From assembly GCF_019880385.1 (NCBI RefSeq), contig NZ_CP082273.1:62001-126000 (forward strand): 64,000 nt of DNA, written 5' to 3'. Shown here piece by piece: positions 55,861 to 63,210 of this stretch. Source of the DNA: Nocardioides coralli (lineage in GTDB: Bacteria; Actinomycetota; Actinomycetes; Propionibacteriales; Nocardioidaceae). A model generated the notes under the pieces. The model made no database searches and was not told the origin of the DNA. It worked only from the letters and a program-made list of their open reading frames with translations. Numbering within the stretch: the stretch's first letter is position 1; every line of letters begins with the position of its first letter. A program made the translations under genes and the position numbers.

Positions 55861-55907
55861 CGACCCGGTCGTTGTTGTCTCCCCCGTCGGCAACGGCCGG
55901 GTCGTTC
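55861..55907 (+). ncRNA. Short hairpin RNA or terminator-like element
   Basis: CGACCCGGTCGTTG (55861-55874) pairs with CAACGGCCGGGTCG (55891-55904): 14 pairs with one G-U, loop of about 16 nt, then a short U-rich end (TTCT). It lies in the 285-nt gap between the DUF5926 gene and the convergent arginine deiminase gene. It could simply be the terminator of the upstream gene; the TAGCGT 12 nt upstream of the stem suggests it might also be a tiny transcript. The rest of the gap (55908-56063) shows no gene. Confidence 0.5.
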
Positions 55908-56063
55908 TATGCCCGAGCGCGGCGCTGAGCTCGCGAAGCGCCGATCCGCGAGGGGTTGAGGAGCGCTCGGCTCGGGCCGGAGCCCGCGACGGCCAGAGCG
56001 ACGCGTCTCGAAACCCCAGCCGTCGAAGCGGATGACCCACCCGCCCCAACAGCCCCAGCAGCC

Positions 56064-57290
56064 TCAGTCGACCGGCAGCGGCTCCCGCGACACGGGGCAG
56101 CTCATGCACCTCGGCCCGCCGCGGCCCGAGCCCAGCTCCGAGCCGGCGATCCGGACCACCTCGATCCCGGCCGCCTCGAGCCGGTCGTTGGTGCCGTCGT
56201 TGCGCTCGTAGGCGACCGCGATCCGCGGCCCGAGGGCGAGGGTGTTGTTGCCGTCGTCCCACTGCTCCCGCTCCGCGGTGACGGGGTCGAGCCCGGTGTC
56301 GATCTGGTGGAGGGTGTCGATCTCCATCGCCTTGGCGGCCGCGACCAGGAACGGCTCGGCGTCGGCCACCTGCAGCGTGAGGGTGTCCTCGGACTCGTCG
56401 GGGTCGGGCGCCGTGACCGCGTGGGCCTGCAGCGAGTCGGCGACGTTCGGGTACATGACGATCTTGTCGACGTCGACCATCGTGCAGACGGTGTCGAGGT
56501 GCATGGTCGCCCGCTCCTGCGCGATCGGCACCGCGAGCACGGTGTGGGCCAGCCGGGCGTGGAAGACCTGCCGGGCAAACCGCTCCACGCCGGCGGGCGT
56601 GGTCCGCTCGCCGACCCCGACCGCGATCACGCCGGGCGCGAGCAGCAGCACGTCACCGCCCTCGACGTGCTCGTGGTGCCAGCCGTGGATCTTGCGGGTG
56701 CCGACGAAGCGTGGGTGCTCGGTGTAGATCAGCTCGGTGAGCTGGGTCTCGCGGGTCCGGGCCGGCATCGCCAGCGACGTCACGGCCACCCGGTCGCGCA
56801 CCCACACGCTGGAGTCGCGGGTGAACAGCAGGTTGGGGAGCGGGTCGATGAGGAAGTCGTGCGGGTCCAGCAGCGAGGTGACCAGACCGTGACCGCCGCG
56901 CACCTCGTCGTTGCGGATGCCCGCGGTGAGGTAGGACGTGAGCTCGGCCGGGCTGGCGTCGCGGAGCGCGTGTGCGAGGTAGGCGCGCAACGTGTCGCCG
57001 AGGTGCAGCCCGGAGAGGGCGGTGGTGATCGCGTGGTTGCGGGCGTGCTCCTGCTCCAGGGTCTCGGTGAGCAGCTCGGTGAGGTAGAGGACCTCGACGT
57101 CGCGGGACCGCAGCGCGTCGGCGAAGGCGTCGTGCTCCTCCTGGGCGCGCGCCACCCAGGGGATGCCGTCGAACAGCAGCCGGTCGTTGTTGCGGGGCGT
57201 CAACCGCTTGAGCTCGTCGCCGGGGCGGTGCAGCATCACGGTCTGCAGCCGCCCGACCTCGCTGTCGGCACCGTGGGGCAGGTGGGTCAT
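56064..57290 (-). CDS. arcA: Arginine deiminase
   Basis: 408 aa, typical length. Conserved substrate and catalytic segments: [26 protein letters not shown] (His of the active site), [10 protein letters not shown], and the C-terminal nucleophile Cys in GPRCMSCPV. Converts arginine to citrulline and ammonia. TAGAGT is 7 nt upstream of the ATG (leaderless). No arcB or arcC genes are seen in the window, so a full fermentation pathway is not evident here. Confidence 0.95.
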   Translation of the reverse strand: MTHLPHGADSEVGRLQTVMLHRPGDELKRLTPRNNDRLLFDGIPWVARAQEEHDAFADALRSRDVEVLYLTELLTETLEQEHARNHAITTALSGLHLGDTLRAYLAHALRDASPAELTSYLTAGIRNDEVRGGHGLVTSLLDPHDFLIDPLPNLLFTRDSSVWVRDRVAVTSLAMPARTRETQLTELIYTEHPRFVGTRKIHGWHHEHVEGGDVLLLAPGVIAVGVGERTTPAGVERFARQVFHARLAHTVLAVPIAQERATMHLDTVCTMVDVDKIVMYPNVADSLQAHAVTAPDPDESEDTLTLQVADAEPFLVAAAKAMEIDTLHQIDTGLDPVTAEREQWDDGNNTLALGPRIAVAYERNDGTNDRLEAAGIEVVRIAGSELGSGRGGPRCMSCPVSREPLPVD

Positions 57291-57328
57291 GGGTCGCACT
57301 CTAGTTGCCCCCCCACGACGCCGGCCCG

Positions 57329-58435
57329 TCACTCCGGCCGGTCGCCCTCCTGCCACTGGCGGCGGCGCACCAGCCAGGGCTCGAGGTGCCGGTAACCCTT
57401 CACCGACTGGCGTCGCAGCCGCCGGAACTTCAGGTCGCCACGCTCGGCGTACGGCGAGAGCTCGGCGAGCTCGTCGGCGGCCCGGTCGATGAGGCGTGCG
57501 AGCGGGGTGCCGTCGGGGGCGGTGTCGGGAGGCTCGTCGTGGCCGGTCAGCGCGTCGAAGGCGCCGCGGTCCACCAGCACCGCACCTGGTCGCGCGATCG
57601 AGGTCAGCCGCGAGGCGATGTTGACGGTCGGTCCGAAGACGTCACCCAGCCGGCTCGTGACGTCGCCGAAGGCGACGCCGGCGCGCACCCGCGGGAAGTC
57701 GTCGTCGCCGTCCTCGCCCCGCTCGGTGAGCGACAGCGCCACGTCGACGGTGGCGCGGGGCTCGTCGGTCACGAAGAGGACCTCGTCGCCGATGGTCTTG
57801 ATCACCCGACCGCCGACGTCGACGACGCGGCGCGTCACCTCGTCCTCGAAGCGTTCGACCAGGTCGACCAGCTCCGACTCGGTGAGGTTCTTGCTCTGGC
57901 TGGTGTATCCGACGATGTCGGTGAAGCAGACGGCCTGCCGGCTCTGCGTCGCCCCGTCGGCCTGCGGCAGCAGGCGCTGCGCGGCGCTGACGAGGTGGCG
58001 GCGCCACACGTAGTCCTGCAGCTTGCCGACGTTGGGGAGCACGCTGCCGAGCAGCTCGTCGAGGCGCTGCTCCGGCTCGTCGTCGGACAGCGCGATCCCG
58101 GCGAGCAGGCTGACCTGCCACTCCGCGAGCCGGGCGAAGCTGCGACCCCAGGTGCGGACGAGGGCTGCCTGCGAGTCGGGCTCGAGGATGCCCAGCGAGA
58201 CCAGCTCGGCGGTCCGCTTGAGCGCCTTGACGTCGTGACGGGTGAACGCCACGTCGTCGTCGTCGGTGTGGGGGAACCCGAGCTGGCCCCAGAGCTCCTC
58301 GGCCAGCTCCAGGGGGACGCCGGCCTTGTCGGCGACCTGGACCCGGGTCAGGGTGCGCCGTGCCCCGAGCAGGTGGTGCTCGAGGTCGCCCGGGTCGAGG
58401 CCGTCGGCCTCCGGCTGCTCGTCCTCAGTGCCCAC
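57329..58435 (-). CDS. Class III adenylate cyclase, Rv1264-like
   Basis: 368 aa. An N-terminal regulatory region of about 160 residues ([24 protein letters not shown] with MerR-like helices) resembles the pH-sensing part of mycobacterial Rv1264. The C-terminal cyclase has metal Asp in [11 protein letters not shown] (Asp173), KTIGDEV (purine-selecting Lys213 and second metal Asp217), and [11 protein letters not shown] (transition-state Asn/Arg). Soluble, no membrane segments. It starts 15 nt after the cyclic-nucleotide-binding gene, suggesting one transcript for synthesis and sensing of cAMP. Confidence 0.92.
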   Translation of the reverse strand: MGTEDEQPEADGLDPGDLEHHLLGARRTLTRVQVADKAGVPLELAEELWGQLGFPHTDDDDVAFTRHDVKALKRTAELVSLGILEPDSQAALVRTWGRSFARLAEWQVSLLAGIALSDDEPEQRLDELLGSVLPNVGKLQDYVWRRHLVSAAQRLLPQADGATQSRQAVCFTDIVGYTSQSKNLTESELVDLVERFEDEVTRRVVDVGGRVIKTIGDEVLFVTDEPRATVDVALSLTERGEDGDDDFPRVRAGVAFGDVTSRLGDVFGPTVNIASRLTSIARPGAVLVDRGAFDALTGHDEPPDTAPDGTPLARLIDRAADELAELSPYAERGDLKFRRLRRQSVKGYRHLEPWLVRRRQWQEGDRPE

Positions 58436-58450
58436 GGCGGGCCACCGGCG

Positions 58451-58816
58451 TCACTGCCCCAGCCGTTCCTTCGCCGTCCGGTCCAGCGCCTCGGCGAACG
58501 CCGGGACCTCGTCGCGCAGCTGGTTGACCTGGTCGCGCGTGAAGTGGATCAGCTCGACCTTGGTCAGCGTCACGATCGAGGCGTTGCGGAGCTTGTTGGC
58601 GACGATCGCTCCCTCGCCGAAGATGTCGCCGGCGCCGAGCCGGGCGATCTCCTCACCCTCGCGGCGGACCGACGCCTCGCCGCTGAGGATGATGTAGGCC
58701 TTGTCCGCCGGGGTCTTCTCCCAGATGGGGGACCAGTCGGCGGGGAGCGTCACGTGGGTGCCGGTGTTCTTGATCTGGTCGACCTCACGGTCGGTGAAGC
58801 CTTCGAAGATCGCCAT
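58451..58816 (-). CDS. Cyclic nucleotide-binding domain protein
   Basis: 121 aa, a stand-alone CNB domain: the phosphate-binding cassette region AGDIFGEGAIVANKLRNASIV has the Gly-Glu and basic residue, with YIILSGEASVRREGEEIARL before it. There is no HTH, unlike CRP. It is a likely cAMP receiver for the cyclase encoded downstream in the same operon. Shine-Dalgarno GAGGAGG is upstream; a palindrome (58903-58921) lies 87 nt before the ATG. Confidence 0.88.
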   Translation of the reverse strand: MAIFEGFTDREVDQIKNTGTHVTLPADWSPIWEKTPADKAYIILSGEASVRREGEEIARLGAGDIFGEGAIVANKLRNASIVTLTKVELIHFTRDQVNQLRDEVPAFAEALDRTAKERLGQ

Positions 58817-58902
58817 GTCCTGCGGTGCCTCCTCGTCGTGCCCTCCCGCTGCAGCCGATACTCCCGAAGCCGGCGGACGCTGTCCAGCGATCCCGGTGTG
58901 AC

Positions 58903-58921
58903 GTGTAACTCCGGGTTACAC
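58903..58921. promoter_or_regulatory. Palindrome GTGTAAC-TCCGG-GTTACAC upstream of CNBD/cyclase operon
   Basis: Perfect 7-bp arms with a 5-nt spacer, in the 109-nt gap between the CNBD gene and the GDT1-family gene (both minus strand). The core TGTAAC-N5-GTTAC is shared with both arms of the inverted repeat at 29373-29442. Candidate operator; a terminator of the upstream operon is the alternative. Confidence 0.6.
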
Positions 58922-58925
58922 CACC

Positions 58926-59516
58926 TCAGCCGAGGAGCTCGTACGCCGTCAGGCCGGCCAGCAGCAGGCAGACCGCGGCACCGGCGTAGTGGAGGGTGTG
59001 CAACGGCACGACGCGGAGCAGCGCCCGCCCGACCAGCACGGCGAGCCCGCTGACGGCGAGCAGGGCCGTGAGCGCGCCCGCGAACACGCTCAGCGGGTCG
59101 TCGTAGCGGGCGACCAGGGTCAGGGTGAGCAGCTGTGACAGGTCGCCCCACTCGGCGGCGAACAGCACGAGGAAGCTCACCCCGACGGCGCGCAGACCGG
59201 TTGCCGGGGTCGCCCGCACCTCGAAATCCTCCTGCGAGGCCACGTGTCGGCTGCGTCCCTCACGGAAGAGCAGGACCGCCCCGCCCAGGAACAGCAGCAG
59301 CGCCAGCCCCCGGACCGCCGTGGTCGGCAGCAGCGAGACCGCCGTCCCGAGCCCGACGGCGACCGCTGTCTGCACCGTGAAGGCGAGCGCGACACCCACC
59401 CACACGAGCACCGGCCGGAGCCGTGTCGACAGCACGAGGGTGGCGATGAACGTCTTGTCGGGCAGCTCGACGACGAAGACGGTGCCGAGCGCGACCGCCG
59501 CGACGACCAGGTCCAT
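58926..59516 (-). CDS. TMEM165/GDT1 family (UPF0016) cation transporter
   Basis: 196 aa, six membrane helices in two repeats. The two family motifs are VELPDKTFIATL and AEWGDLSQLLTL, the forms I recall from actinobacterial members rather than the ExGDKT/ExGDRS of eukaryotes. Family members exchange Mn2+ or Ca2+ for protons. The ATG at 59516 overlaps the larC stop, tying it to the nickel-pincer cofactor operon, so a role in nickel handling is possible but unproven. Confidence 0.87.
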   Translation of the reverse strand: MDLVVAAVALGTVFVVELPDKTFIATLVLSTRLRPVLVWVGVALAFTVQTAVAVGLGTAVSLLPTTAVRGLALLLFLGGAVLLFREGRSRHVASQEDFEVRATPATGLRAVGVSFLVLFAAEWGDLSQLLTLTLVARYDDPLSVFAGALTALLAVSGLAVLVGRALLRVVPLHTLHYAGAAVCLLLAGLTAYELLG

Positions 59517-60691
59517 CAGCCGAGGAACCGACGGCTCGCGGCCACGGCCTCGGCGAGGACGTCCGCGACGGGCCGGTCGAGCGCGACCGCTGCGCGGACC
59601 ACCTCGTCGTACTCCGGCATCGCGTTGACGACCTCGCCGCCCTGGCGGGCGAGCTTCACCGAGATCGTGTGGCCCGCCACGACGACGTGCGTGGTCTCGC
59701 GGTCGAGCGCGTGCTTGCGCAGCACCGTCTCCCGCAGCCCGATGGTCGAGGTGTGGCGGAAGAACGTGGCCCGGACCGCCTCGGCGCGGGCCGCGTCGAC
59801 CAGCACCGAGAGCGTGTGGGCGGGGCGGCCCTTCTTCATGAGGATGGGGGTCAGCCACGCGTCGCTGGCGCCCGCCGCCAGCAGCGCCGCGATCACCTGC
59901 GGCCACACCCGCGGGTCTAGGTCGTCGACGTTGGCCTCGAGGAGCAGGGGTGCGTCGGCGGGCCGGTCGGCGGGCTCGCCGAGGAGGAGGCGGAGCACGT
60001 TGGCGTGGCCCTCCGGGTCGCGGCCGCCGGCGCCGGTGCCGACCCTGTCGACGACCATCGCGGGCTGGGGGCCCCAACCGGTGGCGAGGCCGGTCAGCAG
60101 TGCCGCACCGGTGGGGGTGCACAGCTCGGTGGCGGGCGCACCCGCCGGCCCGGCGTACGACGGGACGCCGCGGAGCAGCTCCACCACCGCAGGCGGCGGC
60201 ACCGGCAGGGTCCCGTGGGCGCCCTGGACCGAGCCTGACCCGACCGCCACCGGTGAGACGACCACGTCGTCCGCGCCCACCCACGCGAGCCCGGCACACA
60301 CCCCCACCACGTCGGCGATCGAGTCCAGCGCCCCCACCTCGTGGAAGGCGACCTCGAGCGGGTCGCTGCCGTGGACCGCGCCCTCGGCGGCGGCGAGCCG
60401 CTCGAAGACGGCCGTGGCGCGCCGCCGGACGGATTCGTCGAGGTCGGCGTCGTCGAGCAGCTGCCGGATGTCGCGCCACGTCCGGTGGTGGACCGAGTCG
60501 GCGACCTCGACGTGGCAGCGGGTGGCGGCGAAGCCGTTGCGGTCCACCTGCTCCACCCGCAGCGTGACCGGCTCGGGGCTGACCGCGTCGACCGCGGCCT
60601 GCAGCACCTCCAGGGGTGTCCCCGCGCCGAGCAGCGCGCCGAGCAGCATGTCGCCGCTGGCTCCCGAGGAGGCGTCGATCCAGGCCCTCAC
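59516..60691 (-). CDS. larC: Nickel-pincer cofactor biosynthesis protein LarC
   Basis: 391 aa. Conserved LarC opening WIDASSGASGDMLLGALLGAG, HHRTWRDIRQLLDDADL, VAFHEVGALDSIADVVG, and C-terminal LLLEANVDDLDPRVWPQ and ILMKKGRPAHTLSVL. LarC inserts nickel in a CTP-dependent step. Unlike some lactobacilli, the gene is a single frame with no programmed frameshift. GTG start overlaps the larB stop (GTGA). Confidence 0.93.
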   Translation of the reverse strand: MRAWIDASSGASGDMLLGALLGAGTPLEVLQAAVDAVSPEPVTLRVEQVDRNGFAATRCHVEVADSVHHRTWRDIRQLLDDADLDESVRRRATAVFERLAAAEGAVHGSDPLEVAFHEVGALDSIADVVGVCAGLAWVGADDVVVSPVAVGSGSVQGAHGTLPVPPPAVVELLRGVPSYAGPAGAPATELCTPTGAALLTGLATGWGPQPAMVVDRVGTGAGGRDPEGHANVLRLLLGEPADRPADAPLLLEANVDDLDPRVWPQVIAALLAAGASDAWLTPILMKKGRPAHTLSVLVDAARAEAVRATFFRHTSTIGLRETVLRKHALDRETTHVVVAGHTISVKLARQGGEVVNAMPEYDEVVRAAVALDRPVADVLAEAVAASRRFLG

Positions 60692-61383
60692 CGGGCCGCC
60701 TGCCGGGCCACCCGGGCCGCGAAGACGCCGGCGCCGTAGCCGTTGTCGATGTTGACGACCGTGACGCCCGGCGCGCAGGAGTTGAGCATGCCGAGCAGGG
60801 CGGCGATCCCGCCGAGGGAGGCGCCGTAGCCGATGCTGGTCGGCACCGCCACGAGGGGTACGCCGACCAGGCCGCCGACCACGGAGGGCAGGGCGCCCTC
60901 CATGCCGGCGACGACCACGAGGCAGTCGGCCCGTTCGAGCCGGTCGCGCACGCCGAGGATCCGGTGGAGCCCGGCGACGCCGACGTCGGTGACCTGGTCG
61001 ACCGCGGCCCCGTGGACGCGCGCCGTGAGCGCCACCTCGGCAGCCACGGGCCCGTCGGAGGTGCCGGCACTGACGACGGCGACCGTGCCGCGGGCGGTCG
61101 GCAGCGGGCCGAGCGTCGCCGCCCGGGCGAGCCGGTCGACGGTGGCGCCGGCCCGTTCGACGGCGTGGAGCGCCTCGTCGGAGAGCCGGGTCGCGAGCAC
61201 GGCGCGGTCGGGGTGGTGCTCGTGCAGGGTCTGCAGGATCGCGACCACCTGCTCGGGGGTCTTGCCGGCGCCGTAGACGACCTCGGCGTCGCCGGTGCGG
61301 GCCGCGCGGTCGACGTCGACGCGCGCGAACCCGAGGTCCTCGACACGGGGGTCCGGGCGGGGGTCGCGGTGGTCGGGGCTCAC
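60688..61383 (-). CDS. larB: Nickel-pincer cofactor biosynthesis protein LarB
   Basis: 231 aa. Near the N terminus GDAEVVYGAGKTPEQVVAIL; then the AIR-carboxylase-like domain VAVVSAGTSDGPVAAEVALTA, VVAGMEGALPSVVGGLV and PTSIGYGASLGGIAALLGMLNSCAPGV split over its final motifs. LarB carboxylates and hydrolyses nicotinic acid adenine dinucleotide in the first step of the cofactor pathway. GTG start overlaps the pheA stop. LarE, the sulfur insertase, is not visible in this window. Confidence 0.93.
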   Translation of the reverse strand: MSPDHRDPRPDPRVEDLGFARVDVDRAARTGDAEVVYGAGKTPEQVVAILQTLHEHHPDRAVLATRLSDEALHAVERAGATVDRLARAATLGPLPTARGTVAVVSAGTSDGPVAAEVALTARVHGAAVDQVTDVGVAGLHRILGVRDRLERADCLVVVAGMEGALPSVVGGLVGVPLVAVPTSIGYGASLGGIAALLGMLNSCAPGVTVVNIDNGYGAGVFAARVARQAAR

Positions 61384-62219
61384 TCGCCGCGCTCCCGGGC
61401 GGCGGGGTAGACCCCGAGGATCTTCACGTCGTCGGTGAAGAAGCGCAGCTCCTCCAGGGCCCGCGCCAGGGGAGGGTCGCTCGGGTGGCCGTCGACCTCG
61501 GCGAGGAACTGGGTGGCGGCGAAGTGGCCGCCGACCATGTAGCTCTCGAGCTTGGTCATGTTGACCCCGTTGGTCGCGAACCCGCCCAGCGCCTTGTAGA
61601 GCGCGGCGGGGATGTTGCGCACGTTGAAGACGAACGACGTCACGACCGGACCGTTGCCCGCGGGGGCCTCGACCAGCTCGCGCGAGAGCACCACGAACCG
61701 GGTCGTGTTGTGGTCCTCGTCCTCGACGTCCTCGCGCAGCACCTCGAGGCCGTAGATCTCGGCGGCGAGCGGCGGGGAGATCGCGGCCTGGCTCGGGTCA
61801 CCCATCTCGGCGACCTCGCGGGCGGCGCCGGCGGTGTCGCCGGACACCACGGCCGAGAGGCCCAGCTCCCGGATCGCCTTGCGGCACTGGCCGAGCGCGT
61901 GCACGTGACTGTGGACGGTCTTCACCGAGTCGAGCGTGGAGCCGGGGACGCCGAGCAGCACGAACTGGATGCGCAGGAAGTGCTCGGCGACGATGTGCAG
62001 GGTCGAGCCGGGCAGGAAGTGGTGGATGTCGGCGACGCGGCCCGCGATCGAGTTGTCGATCGGGATCATCGCCAGGGCAGCCTCGCCCGTCTCGACGGCG
62101 GCGAAGACGTCCTCGAACGACGCACAGGCGAGTGCGTCGTGGTCGGGGTAGTGCTGCCGGCACACCAGGTGCGAGTTGGCGCCGGGCTCGCCCTGGTAGG
62201 CGATGCGTGGAGCGGTCAC
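61380..62219 (-). CDS. pheA: Prephenate dehydratase
   Basis: 279 aa. RIAYQGEPGANSHLVC at the start, IPIDNSIAGRVADIHHFL in the PDT domain, and the C-terminal ACT domain with FVFNVRNIPAALYKALGGFATNGVNMTKLESY split across its allosteric core. Converts prephenate to phenylpyruvate for phenylalanine synthesis and is normally inhibited by Phe through ACT. GTG 62219 is used; it gives the standard N terminus. It heads the overlapping pheA-larB-larC-GDT1 operon. Confidence 0.94.
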   Translation of the reverse strand: MTAPRIAYQGEPGANSHLVCRQHYPDHDALACASFEDVFAAVETGEAALAMIPIDNSIAGRVADIHHFLPGSTLHIVAEHFLRIQFVLLGVPGSTLDSVKTVHSHVHALGQCRKAIRELGLSAVVSGDTAGAAREVAEMGDPSQAAISPPLAAEIYGLEVLREDVEDEDHNTTRFVVLSRELVEAPAGNGPVVTSFVFNVRNIPAALYKALGGFATNGVNMTKLESYMVGGHFAATQFLAEVDGHPSDPPLARALEELRFFTDDVKILGVYPAARERGE

Positions 62220-62288
62220 CGGGGCAGTTTCCCACGCGGTGCTCGCGCTTCCACCGGCCGACCGGCTCTCGGCCCTAGGGTCTGCCTC

Positions 62289-62687
62289 GTGGAGATCGTG
62301 TCGGTGCTCGCACTCGTCGTCGCGTCGCTGGCTCTGCTGCTGACCGTCGTGGCGCTCCGGCGTACCCAGCGCGGTCGCGGCGCGGGGGCGGACGCCCTCC
62401 CGGACGACGTGCACGGGCTGCGGCAGGAGGTCGCCGCACTCAAGCGGGAGGCCGGTGACGCACTGCGCCACCTGGCGGTCGTGCGCTACGACGCGTTCGG
62501 CGACATGGGGGGCCACCTGTCCTGGTCGCTGGCGCTCCTCGACGACGGCGGGCACGGCGTCGTGGTCACCTCCATCCACGGCCGCAGCGAGGCCCGTACC
62601 TACGCCAAGAACATCTCCGGCTGGGCGTGCGAGCAGCAGCTGTCGCCGGAGGAGGAGGAGGCCATCACCCATGCCCGTCCCGGGTGA
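62289..62687 (+). CDS. DUF4446 family membrane-anchored protein
   Basis: 132 aa. N-terminal helix (VLALVVASLALLLTVVALRRTQ), a short coiled segment, then the DUF4446 core VVRYDAFGDMGGHLSWSLALLDDGGHGVVVTSIHGRSEARTYAK, spread over two conserved lines. GTG with TAGGGT 7 nt upstream (leaderless). Function unknown. Confidence 0.88.
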   Translation: MEIVSVLALVVASLALLLTVVALRRTQRGRGAGADALPDDVHGLRQEVAALKREAGDALRHLAVVRYDAFGDMGGHLSWSLALLDDGGHGVVVTSIHGRSEARTYAKNISGWACEQQLSPEEEEAITHARPG

Positions 62688-63174
62688 GGCCGGCCCGCCC
62701 GACATGAATCCGCTGCGACGTACGGCGACCCGGGTCGGGGCCACGGACCGACTGCGTGACCATGCCGACCGGCTGGTCCGGGTCGACCGGGCCGTGCGCC
62801 GGGTCTCCGGCGGACGGGTGACGCTGCTCGCCCTCGCCGGGCTTCCCGAGATCTACCTGACCGTGCCCGGCCGGGGGTCTGGGACGCCGCGCACACGGGC
62901 GCTGCTCGGGGTGCGCAGCAACGGCGGCTGGCTGGTGGTCGACTCCAACTGGGGCCGCGACGAGCCACCGGCCTGGGCGGGCGACCTCGTCGCGGCCGGA
63001 CGCGCCACCGTCGAGCACCGTGGGCACCACACGACCGTCGTCCCCCGCCTGCTGTGCGGGGAGGAGCGTGCCGGGGCCTGGCGGCGGCTGGTCGACGCCT
63101 GGCCACCCTTCGAGTCCGACGCGGCGCGCACCGCTCGGGAGCTCGACGTCTTCTTCCTCGAGCCCGCGCCCTGA
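62671..63174 (+). CDS. Deazaflavin (F420)-dependent nitroreductase-family protein
   Basis: 167 aa. DDN/FGD-like beta-barrel pattern: YLTVPGRGSGTPRTRALLGVR, then GWLVVDSNWGRDEPPAWAGDL and the late AARTARELDVFFLE. Family members use coenzyme F420 for oxidoreduction. The start at ATG 62671 has GGAGGAGG upstream and overlaps the DUF4446 stop; ATG 62704 is the other candidate. Confidence 0.85.
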   Translation: MPVPGEAGPPDMNPLRRTATRVGATDRLRDHADRLVRVDRAVRRVSGGRVTLLALAGLPEIYLTVPGRGSGTPRTRALLGVRSNGGWLVVDSNWGRDEPPAWAGDLVAAGRATVEHRGHHTTVVPRLLCGEERAGAWRRLVDAWPPFESDAARTARELDVFFLEPAP

Positions 63175-63186
63175 ACGGAGCGCTCA

Positions 63187-63210
63187 GGTCAGCGGGTCAG
63201 CGGGTCAGCG
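63187..63210. repeat. 8-bp tandem repeat GGTCAGCG x3 at a gene 3' end
   Basis: Three perfect copies span the stop codon of the diacylglycerol kinase-like gene. Because the period is 8, each copy supplies a TGA in a different frame on the minus strand. Confidence 0.8.
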
